Position numbers and translations under genes: made by a program. Of a stretch of DNA of 64,000 bases, positions 50,880 to 61,556 are shown in pieces. The notes below the pieces were generated by a model. That model had not been told where the DNA came from. It was given only the letters and a program-made list of their open reading frames with translations, and ran no database searches. Each line of letters starts with the position of its first letter. The first letter of the stretch is position 1. Source of the stretch: Vandiemenella viatica (Eukaryota; Arthropoda; Insecta; Orthoptera; Morabidae); assembly GCA_031002005.1 (NCBI GenBank), contig JARYHS010011408.1, positions 220,451,473 through 220,515,472 on the forward strand, in the 5' to 3' direction.

Positions 50880-51430
50880 ACAAAATATTCCTCAGTAGTA
50901 AGTAATTTTTAAATAACATACAGTTTTCAAATTATATTTGTTGATCAAATGTAAATAAGTTTCAGTTAGAAAAATAAAAACAGTGGGTGAGGGGCAATAC
51001 AGTGAAGCCTTGGGCATGAAATATGGAAAATTACATAAGAAAATTAAAGAAAAACAGGGGTACAGGAGTACACTGATGAACAATTGAACTAATAAAAGCT
51101 TGTTACGCAAATTTGCCATTGTACATACCATAATTAATGAAGAAGCAGAGCTCTGATAATATGAGGAATGATACTCAAGATATTAGTAACAGTCTAATGT
51201 AGTGCAAGTTAGAGGAATGATAAAGGTATATTTCAAATGGACAAATTGTTGGGAATCAATGAATGAGTGCATTCATTCTATCTGGGAACTTGCCATGCAC
51301 TGTGTGTTTTTCCCCCCTTCCACAAGCCAATTTGTCAAGGGTCCTACCTCTGTTCCAATAAAACCATCTCTGCCAGGGTCAAGTACTATGGAGAACAGCA
51401 TGTGGATGACTGACTGTTGGCTTACTCACA
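50880..51430. other. No recognisable feature, then start of Tc1 remnant
   Basis: This is AT-rich sequence. The frames at 50892-51131 (minus) and 51202-51447 (plus) show no clear domain. The latter may already be decayed Tc1 sequence. Confidence 0.4.
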
Positions 51431-51439
51431 TTGTAGCTA

Positions 51440-52135
51440 CAATATGAGCAATAGTGCAGCAGATCACTCAGTTTTCAACACTGGTGTGCAGTAGCCAAAC
51501 CATGCAAACAGTGCATCTGTCTTATCACTATGGCATATAAAAGTCATTGTTCCATGAGGGTTATCTCTCCTGACTGCAGAATTAGATTCACATTTGTACA
51601 TCCTGATGGTGGGGTATGATTCTCATGTAGGTGTCACTAATTGATGGATGCTTCTTGCTAGTGGGATGCTTTGTAAGTGTATGTAGGGAGTATTCCCATT
51701 TGGGGATTGGTTATATGGACTACAGTGAGAGCCCTGCTTTGTTTGAAATCTTCTCTCACAGCCTAATGTTAGATATCCTTGATGGACATGTGCTTCCTTC
51801 CTTTCATTCTTCTACAATGTTCTGCTGGTATCTCATACTTCAACAAGACAATGCATCACGCCATCACTCCTGATTTGTATCCAAATAATTCAAATAACAC
51901 TGCAGATGTGAACTTGCTTCTTAGCCAAACAGGACCACTTGACCCCTATCCCATCAAGCACTTCTTGGATGCCATCAAAAAAATGTTCAAATCTCAGACG
52001 CCCCTCCATCAGATCTCCAGGAATTGTGGGAGATTGTTCAGTGGTGGGCATGAATCAGTATGGCTTCCCAATGGTTCTAGTATCTTTTCAGGTCTATACC
52101 AAGAAAAATTGGTATCATCATCAAGGTGAAAAGTA
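51440..52135 (+). pseudogene. Tc1-like transposase remnant
   Basis: The plus strand gives, in shifting frames, RIRFTFVHPDGGV-like residues where Tc1 has its DESRF block (about 51580), a GVGAI-like segment and YILQQDNASRHHS (about 51825-51875), the second-Asp block of Tc1 transposases. LLSQTGPLDPYPIKHFLDAI follows (about 51920-51985), where Tc1 has SPDLNPIEHLWD. The last residues resemble LQELWEIVQ. At least four frame changes occur. No terminal repeats were found. Confidence 0.7.
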
Positions 52136-52309
52136 GTGCTACACAGATATTTAATTTAACTACAATAGAGCATATGCTCAGGTGACAATTTCCCATGAAC
52201 CATTTTTCCGCCTTTTTTTATCTTCGATATTTGGAGTGTAATCTCCATACCTGCCTACTTTTTCTCTTTATGGTTTTTAGTTTTAAATTCCTTCAGTGTT
52301 TTAAGTAAA

Positions 52310-53060
52310 CTGCTCAGCATATCTCTTAGTAATTTATTTCAGTCCCTGATACCTTCACCTACAAAAGAAAAATTTCCTTCTCCCCTACATCTGAAATTGA
52401 ATTCCAGCATGTTGTCATGGCCATCTTTTCTTCCATTCATTACATCAATATAACCCCACTAACTGAGATTCATATAATAATTCCTCCCAAAATCCATATT
52501 GGCAGTTTGCAAACCAGTATTTTCCTCACAGACATTTCTGATTTGATTGAATGTCAATCTCTCCAGTTTAAGTACATCTGATGTCAAACTAATTGACCTT
52601 TACTATTCAACCATTTATGAAATGCATTACTGGGACATTTTCCAGTTGACTGGTTAGCAACAAGTCTCCAGACTCAATGTAAATAACATTTCAAAGTAGA
52701 ATGTCGATTCCATCTATCGTCAATACATTTTTCTCCAACCACCTCTTGCACATTTTCATGGTTCCTTCATAATATCCACAGGATCTATTTAATATCTTTT
52801 TGTCTTCTCATTTCTACCCAGGTGGAAAAGCTCTTCCTCCAATTTACACCCTTTCTTCCCAGTACAGTAGTCCCTAATAGTCTAATAAATCCAGTTACCT
52901 AATTTGTTTGTCTGTTTCAAATCCATAGTAACCTCTTTTCCATCCTTGTCTAAATTTGTCTTGATACATTACCTTCTCATTAATTTTCTAACATAGCCAT
53001 AGAAAAATCTATATGCATTATTTAGCTGTACTCCTGTACTCATAAAATTCTCTAATTCAA
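52310..53060 (-). pseudogene. LINE fragment, C-terminus and part of RT
   Basis: On the minus strand the order is a pre-RT/RT segment (about 53000-52550) corresponding to the ESCCLPEDWK-to-IRNVCEE region at 48010-48180, then a jump to the C-terminal GNFSFVGEGIRD block (about 52400-52330). The part between, including the catalytic motifs, is missing. It is the same family as 46450-49310. Confidence 0.6.
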
Positions 53061-53096
53061 TTTAATTTAGTATTTAGTTACAACTGAGTCGGAAGC

Positions 53097-53270
53097 AATA
53101 CCAAGGCAATGTTTGTGTGAAAGGGGAAGGTAAAATATACTCACCACTCACGGAAGAAGAGGGGAGAAGGACAGCAGAAACAAAAAATACTCCACAAATA
53201 CAAATTAAAAAAAAAAAAAACACAATATTTTGGGCTATGCCCTACATCAAGGAAATAGAATACAACTGAG
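53097..53270 (-). mobile_element. PLE tail fragment, second type
   Basis: The minus strand reads CTATTTCCTTGATGTAGGGC, ATAGCCCAAAATATTGTG, a T-rich stretch and then a GTGAGTGGTGAGTATATTTT block. GGGC and GCCC can pair, as in the helix II of the hammerhead-like tail motif, but CTGANGA and GAAA have each lost a base match. Confidence 0.55.
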
Positions 53271-53499
53271 GTTACACATGAACCCATGAACAACACTGCC
53301 ACTTGAATGATGGTTTTGTCCATTGTGGTCAGATTGGATTTGTGTGGGTGAAAGGGGGAGGGACAACAGTATTATTGGAAAAATGTTAATTGTGGAAAGA
53401 AATTAATCAAAATTAATGTAAAATTGGAAAAGCATTATTTTTTAAAAATAAAAAACTAGATTTTAAACAAAATATTTGTGTATAGATTAACTATATTTA

Positions 53500-53569
53500 T
53501 ATGCAGCCCGCGGAGTTATCATGCATTTCCAAAGTGGCCTGCAAGATCATTTGGGTTGGCCACCCCTGA
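53500..53569. mobile_element. Possible hAT terminus
   Basis: GGTTGGCCACCCCTG at 53555-53569, inverted, reads CAGGGGTGGCCAACC, a typical hAT end. AGCCCGCGGAGTTATC lies just inside. The other end was not found, so this is a solo terminus or chance. Confidence 0.35.
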
Positions 53570-53579
53570 TCTACACATT

Positions 53580-53990
53580 GACTTTTGCCATCCAAATCAT
53601 ACAAAATGCTCCCTCCCTTGCTACCCTGCAACCTAACCATCTGAGCCAGAAATATTTGCTCTGATCAAGAATTCCTTACCCTTTAATCCAACAGCCTGAC
53701 ACGAGCCCTTGCATCCTGTAATTATTTTCTGTAATTGGTCTGCAAACTGATATCTCAAGCTAAAGTTAATCCACCACACCTAAACACACAACCAAAAACC
53801 AACAGTAATCCTGTATTTCTCAGACAGTTCTATCCTGGCCTGAAAGTTCTGAACCACATCCTTCATTGTGGCTACGGCTTTCTCAAGTCTTCCCCTGAAA
53901 TGTGTTGCATACTCCCCACTATTCTTCCCACATTACCTCATGCAGGCAATTCAATCTATAAAGCATACTGGTGTGAAAATATCAACTGCC
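53580..53990 (+). pseudogene. PLE fragment, region between RT and nuclease
   Basis: KTNSNPVFLRQFYPGLKVLN followed by HCGYGFLKSSPEMCCILPTI matches KTNHNPVLVTQYYPGLESIN and RQGYDFLQTCPEMRSILPKI of the PLE at 43796-45295. Upstream, CHPYHT-like residues are barely visible near 53600. It stops after about 130 codons. No nuclease follows. Confidence 0.75.
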
Positions 53991-54369
53991 TTTTTTCTAC
54001 TTCAAATCATTTCTTCTATTCTCCTAGGTCATCGGTGTCTACATTGCCTTCTTTTTCCAGTACTCTGTTGTTCAAATCATCCCATTCATACATGTATGTA
54101 TTCCTTCCATCAAATAGCTATATCTTCTTGGCTTAAAAGAGGTTCCCCATCAGCAGCATTCTACCCTGTTGTTTCTTTACAAGATTTGATTTTTTCTCTC
54201 TTAAATGTATTCCATTTGTTCTCGGTTGAATTCCTTTGAGTTATTTCTCAGACCCATGTTTACCATCTCTGCAAATTTTCTATAATGTTAGAGTATCAGT
54301 TTGTTCGCTGCCAGTCTTGCTTGGGTTGCTTCTTTGTTCTCTTGCATTTAAGCCTGCACTTCATAACTA

Positions 54370-55085
54370 TCAGATTGTGGTCAGCATCTATACCCAGCTC
54401 CTAAGTATGCTGTACACTCTAGAACTTGATTCCTGGATCTCTGTTTGACCTTGATATTGTCTAGCTGATACGTACTTATATTCCCTGGATCTTTCCAAGT
54501 TTATATCTTTTGTGCATCATTCTTAAATGATGCGTTTACTGCGGTGAGTTTGTTTTTCAAAAAAAATCTAACTCACTTATCCCCCTCTCTTCCTTCTCCC
54601 ATTACCACATTCCAATCATCCCCATCTTTTCTTTCTCCAATTACCACATTCTAATCGCCCATTATTATTGGTTATTAGATTTTCCTTCCCCTTTACTTAT
54701 TGGATTAATTATTTGGTTTCATCATATTTTTTTCTCTATATCATCTTCCTGTTACTTGTACTAATGTCAAAATAACCCTGTCACTAAACTGTTCATAATA
54801 ACTCGCCCATTTCCTTACTCTCTTGTTCATTACCAATCCAACTCTAGCAACTCCACTGACAGCTTGTGTGCTAATTATTGTTTTTTCTCCAGATCAAGAA
54901 CCCTGTGCATCCTTTCACTTAATCTCATTAATCCCAAAGACTTCTATCTTAAGTGGTTCTATCTCCATCTTTAAGTTTTCCATTCTACTTGCCCTAGTCA
55001 TACTTCTAACATTCCACACTCTGACTTGTACCATGTGTCTGTCTATTCTGATGACTCCTACCTAAGCAGCTACCACCCAGAACTC
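54370..55085 (-). pseudogene. LINE AP-endonuclease domain, broken
   Basis: On the minus strand, a GDWNVVMGEG block (about 54640) matches the GDFN/GDWN motif of AP endonucleases. It is followed by NASFKND, TWKDPGNISTYQLDNIKV (where intact copies have TW.SPDG...QIDYI) and YLGAGYR..PQSD, where GADC.SDH is expected. A 40-bp block with ATTACCACATTC occurs twice in tandem at about 54601-54655. Frameshifts and stops are frequent. Confidence 0.6.
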
Positions 55086-55112
55086 TGATTGGGAGACTAT
55101 ATTACCTATACC

Positions 55113-56240
55113 TAGTGTTTTAAAAAAATAAAAAAAAAATAAAAAAATTAAAAAAAAAACTGTTTTTTTTCTGACTTAAAAAAAAGAAACGTGAAAAAAA
55201 CTTTGAAAAAAAAAAGTTTTTTTCTGGGACACTTTTTTTCATAACTACTAAATCTCAAAATTGTAAGGCATTTATCGTTTAATATGACTTTTAGAGTTTA
55301 TACTAAGTACTTAACTTAATTTTTAAATCTAATATACATTTCTGGTTCAGTAGAAAAGAAAATTACAAAAATATTGGCAACATTGAAGTTTTCTTTTACG
55401 TACGGGGACTTCCCTAAGAGGCTAGGTTGCGCGAGAAGGAATTCCCGTTCCCCATTGTTTGGATTGATACTCGCTATTTGAACTAATGCTGCCAACCCTA
55501 CAAATTTATCTGTAGACCTACGGATCTTTTCAAAAAAATTAGGAATTTTAAATTTATCTACGTTTTTGCCTTTTTTTTTATTACTTATTGTGCTTTCCTT
55601 ATATTCGTATACTTGATAGACTCTCAGCGTATAGTGATACTGAGTCATTAAATTGTCAGTAATTACGAATCGTTTCCTTGCAACCGTTGGCATAAACTAA
55701 CGATTGAAAAATAAATAAATCTCCCATTTTGTGTGATAATAAATTCAAATATAAAAGACCGTAATCAGAGAATTACCAGGGCAGTCTTTATGCACAGTGT
55801 GTACTTTGCTTACAATTTAAAATTGCAATCTCAAAATCTTTTACGTACAATACAAGAACAACCAGTAAAAGAAAATTTAACTATTTCTGAAGTTATGGAT
55901 CTAGAGGAGCCAGAAGAAGAAACAGAAAATTCCAACACCGACCGAACTAGTGTTGGTGGTGCTGATACTAATGAATGTGGTACTGACATAGAGGATGAAT
56001 AAGAATATGTTACCTATATAGATACATTTATGAATCATTATGTAAGACATTATAGGATTCAGTAAGATATAAAACACACATGTAAAATGTAAATTCCGTA
56101 AATAAAACTATAATTTATCAAATTTATTGTTTTCTGAAAATAAAACCAAATTTAGAAAACAACCAGGGTGCTAGGTTTTTTTTTCATGTTTTTATCACAA
56201 AGCTGGAAAAAAAAACTTTTTTTTTCAATTTGCAACACTA
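55113..56240. mobile_element. hAT-type transposon copy 2 (1128 bp), opposite orientation to copy 1
   Basis: The ends read TAGTGTTTTAAAA at 55113 and, inverted, TAGTGTTGCAAATTG at 56240. It is flanked on both sides by CCTATACC (55105-55112 and 56241-56248). The interior matches copy 1 (10416-11901) inverted, but lacks the 393-bp MITE. Two open stretches, 55316-55693 (minus) and 55733-56002 (plus), have no recognisable domain. The latter ends in an acidic stretch (EEPEEETEN...). It is probably an internally deleted, non-autonomous hAT. Confidence 0.9.
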
Positions 56241-56560
56241 CCTATACCTATCTATATTTTACCCAGGAAGATGCCATCAATCTATATACAATTTGAGAGG
56301 ATTACATGGCCTCTGAATACAATTGAGATCTACCTGATGCCTTTTGCATCCCAAGCTGTTGGTCATTTCTGATTCATCTGCCTACTTGGGGCCGTTTCCA
56401 ACCTCAAAGGCATTGGATCACTTCCCAATCTTTCGCCCCCTCTCAGGAGGCTGTTGCCAAGCAGTGGGTGACACCTTCAGTTGCCAGAGCCTTGTCTGTG
56501 CAAACAGGTTGCACCACGTGAAGGAGAGGCTAACATTAGTTGGAAGTGGCTAATATAGTC

Positions 56561-57724
56561 TTTCCCAAACTCTTACGTCTCTAATTCTGCTTATCATATA
56601 TTGACAATTAATTTCTCATTGGGATGCAATTCCCAATACGCAATCCTGCCGCAGCCTGGTCATTTCCCCCCTCAAAAATACAGGTTTAATGAAAAACAAC
56701 TAATGTCATTGCATGAAATATAAACATTTCTATGAAAGAATGAGATACTCTTCCCAACCTTAGCAAAATTAAGCCAACGGATCATTAAACCCCAGTAGAC
56801 AAAAATATTTACACAGAAATGCTTACAGTTTTCCTCTACAAAAGAAGACTTCAGCTTGTATTATGTATTATAACCATGTTTGTATGTTAACTGCAGTGCT
56901 GCCAATTGTCAGTGAGGCATTTTATTATGAGCTGATGCATCTATTTATGAAATTCTATTAGCCTAGAGGGATCTGAAATATGTAAGTTTGTGTTTTTCAT
57001 TATTTGTTTTGATAAGAAACATATTTCTGATTAGCAAAGCTAAGGAGGCACAGGTAAAGGAACCATTGCTTACTGGAGATAAGGACAGGATAGTAAGTCA
57101 CAAATGTATCAATGACATTGGATGTCACAGAATAAGGTCAGTGCTTGGTGACAATTCAGTAATTAGGGATTCTGACTGCTAATCAAAACTAGTTTAGAAA
57201 ACAAAGGAGAAATATAGTTCAAAAAACAGTATACATCTCTAATTAAAATCAATTTTAATTGTAATATTGATTCTGTTGGAGCAGAGGAAAAGGAGAATAA
57301 ATCTAGTTTATTATTGTAAAATGGAGGCATTGATAAAGAAAGTGGAAAAGGAAAGCAGAATATTTGATATTGAGATCATCAGGAGTTGGGAAGCCAATAA
57401 TGGTAAGCAAGCCAGTCAGCCAGCCTGGGGTGATAGAAATTTTTGTAACAAGAACTCTGATGGCAGGCATTGAAGTAATGGACATTTGTGTATCATGACT
57501 CAAAGCTGCCCTACCCTTACACAAGGCATATCATCCATGAAACAATTTCAAATCGGGGGAATTATCTTGTTCCTTGCACCAATCATTCTTATGAATTAAT
57601 TTATCACGATTAATCACTAGTGATATATCCCAGAAAAACTTGGGCCAAGTCTCATGGTTGTTTAGTGGTAAGAAATTATGAGATCTTGTTCTGAACCAAG
57701 TCTACAATGAATATTCACCTCACT
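56561..57724. other. No recognisable feature
   Basis: This is AT-rich sequence with short frames (56988-57182, 57267-57473) that show no domain. Some LINE-derived residues are possible near 57420-57520. Confidence 0.45.
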
Positions 57725-58135
57725 TCCTGAAAAAATAATGGTTTCTGACAGTGTTAGGAGGCTTTAGTTATGTGGGTTACATACACCACCACCATATTCA
57801 ACCAGTGGTCTGATCAAAGTTTTGTAACCCAATTCACTCACTTCTTTGTTACATCCCCTCAACATTCTCTCCAGTAAATGAAGGATTTTGAAACTTTTTC
57901 CCACCAGCTGTCCAATCTGTCCTGCCCACTTGGGTTTGTTATCAAATGTTATTCATTTCAAATTTTACAAAATCAATTGCTTCCCTACCTTATCATAATC
58001 AATCTTTAGTTTTTTATTTGTATGTCTAGTAAGCTGAATATTCTGTGCATCTAACTTCATCCTATGTTAACTTACCAGCTATCGTGTCCAGATTCTACCA
58101 TTCTGAAGACTATGAACAGCTGTGAAAATACGTTA
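57725..58135 (-). pseudogene. LINE C-terminal fragment
   Basis: The minus strand reads ITFDNKPKWAGQIGQLVGKS, FKILHLLERMLRGC, EVSELGYKTLIRPLVEYGGG and VCNPHN. It matches ITFDNKFNWVENIGQVVREG and LLERVMGGCTREVRELGYKT of the LINE at 48700-48900 and preserves the LIRPLVEYGG block that is mutated there. Motif C remnants precede it near 58100. Confidence 0.75.
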
Positions 58136-58426
58136 CTCAAATTTGATTGTATACAATCAATTTTTGACCTACCTACACAACATTTATCATTTTAACAGTA
58201 ATCATGGAACACAGTACCCCACAAGAGCATATTTCAGTTATTTTTTACTTTCAGAGAACATCAAAAAGCAATCAAACAATATATTTTGGAATGTTTACAC
58301 TTATTTCTAGTATTTACATTCTTACTAAGGAAATAAAAAAAATATGTCCTTCAAACCTGTTTTGCATTGTTTAATTCCTGTAGATATGCCATGCACGGAG
58401 TATGTCCATTGGTAAACACTATTAAT

Positions 58427-58488
58427 AAAAATAAGATAGGATATGGAAAATAACCTGTCACCACAGATGTAGGCAGGAGGGCCAGGCG

Positions 58489-58520
<32 letters not shown>
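58427..58520 (-). mobile_element. PLE tail fragment with (CA)n tract
   Basis: The minus strand reads GTTCGCCTGGCCCTCCTGCC, TACATCTGTGGTGACAGG and TTTTCCATATCCTATC, the terminal tail blocks seen also at 17975-18060. A (CA)n microsatellite occupies about 58490-58520. Confidence 0.6.
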
Positions 58521-58521
<1 letters not shown>

Positions 58522-58539
58522 TTTCATTCTTCTCATATA

Positions 58540-58720
58540 CACTGTGGTAGTACTGTGGTTAAAGTGCTTGTTCTGTAAATCCTTGGTCCATGGTTTAAAT
58601 TCTGGTGGGATTAGGTATTCTTAAGAGCTGTGCTTGTTCATATGTGATTCACCATGTTCCATGATTTGGATTCTAGAAGAAGTAGAGGCGGAATGTGCGG
58701 CAAATTGAAACTGTGTCAGC
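58540..58720 (+). mobile_element. SINE remnant, second family
   Basis: TGGTAGTACTGTGGTTAAAG resembles the A-box region and GGTTTAAATTC the B-box region of the SINE at 50600. CCATGATTTGGATTC parallels its GTGGTTCAGATTCC. It is heavily diverged. Confidence 0.45.
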
Positions 58721-58729
58721 AGATCATAA

Positions 58730-59585
58730 GGCCACATTGGTTTACTATTCTTCTCTTCCGTTTGTTTCATCAAGAAACATCACTTAGTTGAGTCTTTTAA
58801 TTTGTAAGTAATACATCATTAATTTAGTTTGTCCTGAGTGTATTTAACTCGTTTAATTTCTGTTATTGTCTCTGATTTGAATAAGGTCCCCTCCCCCCCC
58901 CCCCACCACCACCACCACCACTAACGGATCCTATCATCAAAATAAAATTCATCCTTAATTTCTCTGTTGCTCTATCCTTATATATGTCGTGTACTTCTGG
59001 TGTTTGTGTTTTAAATACCAACAATTCAGTAGCTCTTTGAAAATGAAGAGAACAGAAAGAATGATACGTGTATGGGAATGAAGAAAGGGAAGGCATCGTA
59101 GTTATTTGCAGTCACTAATGTAGCGTACTTTCTTTTTGGAAAGTGTGTGCAAATGTTCCAATCAACTAGAGTTGCTGTAAATTAAATTTAGATTTAGTAA
59201 TTAAGTTGGGCATTTAGTGCATCTGTTTCTAAGACTGGAAATCATGTTATTTTTGGCTTGTTCAGTAATTAACCTATAATCAATAGTTAATTTTTTTTAT
59301 TAAGAATGACATATACATTACCAGAAACTGTTATTGCATGTGATCAAAAGGTATAAACACACTTGATTGTAATTTGTCTGCTTGTTTTTGTGAATTTGTT
59401 CTATCCTGCTGTAGTTACTTCCTTCTTCTTCATGGATAGACCAAAAGCCTGTGATGAACTAAGTTTTATGACCATCTCTTTATTGGTCTACCAATATCTT
59501 ACCGTACATAAGAACAGTTTTTCTTGGCGTTGAGAATATAAAAATTGTTCTCGGGTTACTAGCAGAGTTAAAAGAATGTTGTAAT
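58730..59585. other. No recognisable feature
   Basis: This is AT-rich sequence with a C-run and (CCA)n tract at about 58890-58921. The 77-codon minus frame there is a product of the low-complexity tract. Confidence 0.5.
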
Positions 59586-59589
59586 TACA

Positions 59590-60765
59590 CTTACAGTTAC
59601 ACAATATTTCGGCGCTCTGATTCGCTGTCGCCATCATTTGCTGCTACGCTGTGATTGGTCGGCTCTGGAACCTGTCGTAGCAGGAGTCAAGTCTCGTTGC
59701 AACTTGAATCGATGCCATGATAGAGCCACACAGCTTGATTCGATGCCCCTGTTTGCATGGCCTGTAGCAGACGAGCCAAAAGTCATCGCTCGTTCGAAGG
59801 GAATATCGGAATTGCTTATTATCCATCTGCTCTGTCGCAACAGATCCATTGCGGGCCTGCCTCATACTGAGCTATGCTGCCATGTGATTGGTCAGCTTTG
59901 GAACCAATCATAGTCGGGTACTATCTTGTCACATCTCAACGTTTGTTCAAAGGAAAAAACCAGAAGGCAAAGCCTTTGTCATAAGCTGTTCAGTAATGCA
60001 TGAGCAACAAATTGCCCGCTCCTATTACTAGCGAACTCTCCGTTGATCTGGACGTGCCTTGTCATGCGTGTCCCGGCCGTGTTGTCAACGAATAGTATCG
60101 ATAAGTGGTGTCCAAGCTTCACTCAGCTGGTACCCACTGTCGCGGTTTACAAGGTTTGATGAGAGTCGAATTTCTACTGCTTCAGTGAGAATGCTGTTCC
60201 ACAAGCTCCCAGTATGTGTCAGTACTCTGGTATTTTCAAAATCAAAGCCTTGACCCTGTTTGAGGATGTGTTCCGCCACTGCAGTCTTGTCTTTTTGCCC
60301 CAGACAAACATGTCTAGCATGTTCTAGACAACGTTTGTGACCACACCGTACCGTCTGGCCAATGTAGCTCTTTCAACATTCACAACTAATGCATTATACC
60401 CCAGGTGTCCGCAGAGCAAGGTCATTCTTGGGGGAGCGCAAAATGTTCTTCATCTTCGGTGGCGGTAGGAAAAAAGTCTTAATTCCACTTTTTGCTAGAA
60501 CCCGTCCTATCTTCGTTGTTGTAGCGCCAGAATACGACAAAAAGGTGAGACAATCAGGTGGCGCTTTGTTGGTGTTGTTGAGTCTACGTCTTGGCTCACA
60601 GAATTCCAGTCTTATCTGATAATCAGTGTACCCGTTGCGTTGAAAGGTCTGACACAGATGATTCAATTCCCCAGGTAGGCTGTCAGTGTCACATATCTGT
60701 AGTGACCCTGAAAGCTGATTGAAAAGAGCAGACAGGGTAACTTCCACTGGAGCCGTGGATAAGGG
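59590..60765 (-). mobile_element. Penelope-like element fragment, third lineage
   Basis: The minus-strand coding remnant (60747 to about 60080) is followed by a tail to about 59590. On the minus strand the tail ends with GATGGCGACAGCG, a CGCC block and GAAATATTGTGTAAC, the hammerhead-like tail motif with GGCG/CGCC pairing. CTGANGA is incomplete. Within the tail a GTGATTGGTCGGCTCTGGAA block (59650) is repeated at 59884 (GTGATTGGTCAGCTTTGGAA). It is truncated upstream by the probable LTR at 60770. Confidence 0.75.
60080..60747 (-). pseudogene. PLE C-terminus with GIY-YIG nuclease, one stop
   Basis: The first frame (60747-60394) reads ...RNGYTDYQIRLEF..., FLSYSGATTTKIGRVLAKSG, IKTFFLPPPKMKNIL, KNDLALRTPGV and then a stop (TAA). 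The strand continues CISCECKSYIGQTVRC, KRCLEHARHVCLGQ, KTAVAEHILKQGQGFDFENT and LTEAVEIRLSSNLVNRD. PGVY..CxCGK.YIGQT is the signature of Penelope/Poseidon-type nucleases. Here GIY has become GV-stop, while YIG is intact. It is closest to the element at 34587-36915 in style but not the same family. Confidence 0.85.
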
Positions 60766-60769
60766 TCGA

Positions 60770-61556
60770 CCATAGGAGATCGACCATAGTTCTGATATGA
60801 ATATTCGTCATAGGTTCCTACTGCAACACCTGACAGGTTATTATGCTCAGTACATTCAGATAATAACAGTGGAATGGCTGAGGAAGCTAGGATAAATTAC
60901 GGTAAACGGCAATTACATATTTACATATTTATTCACATGAGCAATGACTGGTGACATAGGTGAATATTTACAATGTTGCATTGGCTTTGAAACAAAACAT
61001 TATAGATATGACCAAGGACAAGGGCGAGCATGTAACTTATGGCCTCTCCCAGCCCAAACTAAATGGACTATTGATAATCTCCCTGAAGACTCTGACCAAA
61101 TGATTGTATATCTGAATGTCCACATGAATATGCCCCTCTGACTATCCACACCAGCTATCGCAGCAGAGCCCACCTTATTAGTAGATGACAGCCATCTTGT
61201 TCTCTGCAACCGCCGCCCCGGCGGCGCCGACGCCTGCCGGCGCCCTCGGCGTCGATGTGGTTCGTTGAAAGACTTTCGTAGAGAGACCGACAGACCCCTG
61301 CTCCCAGGGTTTAAATAGATACTCCCCCTTCCTATCATCACTATGTGGAGAGGGCAATACTCCTCGCTAACCCGCTGTATGGAGTAACTTTAACAGCTTG
61401 CAATAAGGACAGCCGCTTGGCCACTGGCTTGCTGATATGCGTGCTACTTCTCAGGTCATAGCTCTATTGCTTAACTTTTTCATGCTCGCCCGTCCTGGAT
61501 ACCGTCTTCGAAATTAATATGTAGTATTTGGGCAAGTGATCGCCTAGATCACTACA
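60770..61556 (-). mobile_element. Probable LTR of an LTR retrotransposon (minus orientation)
   Basis: On the minus strand the segment begins TGTAGTGATC at 61556. It is immediately preceded by a G-rich polypurine tract (GAAGGGGGGGACA, about 61557-61569), as expected at the 5' side of a 3' LTR. It contains a TATTTAAA TATA-like box (61310-61317), a very GC-rich stretch (61205-61255) and an AATAAA signal (60928-60933). The far end was not fixed; it may be near 60770-60825. The other LTR would lie beyond the window. Confidence 0.5.

Larger units (their letters stand above)
54000..56560 (-). mobile_element. LINE 5' region with AP-endonuclease (RTE/CFDP2-like), split by a hAT
   Basis: The minus-strand sequence carries the leader (about 56560-56250) and the endonuclease region (about 55085-54370) of a LINE. 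It is interrupted by the hAT at 55113-56240. The leader includes CTTCCTGGGTAAAATATAG and CCAAGTAGGCAGATGAATC, and the endonuclease region the RNVRVWNVRSM-type start followed by an MIIGDWNVVMG motif. RTE-like assignment is by resemblance to LINEs whose endonuclease is often annotated as craniofacial development protein 2-like. No RT motifs remain. Confidence 0.65.

Noticed and set aside
55316..55693. 125-codon minus frame in hAT copy 2 as a host gene
   Set aside because: It lies wholly inside a transposon with 8-bp duplications and is broken in copy 1, so it is element-derived.
61000..61341. 113-codon minus-strand frame with an Arg/Gly-rich stretch
   Set aside because: It lies inside the GC-rich part of the probable LTR and has no recognisable domain; best explained by base composition.
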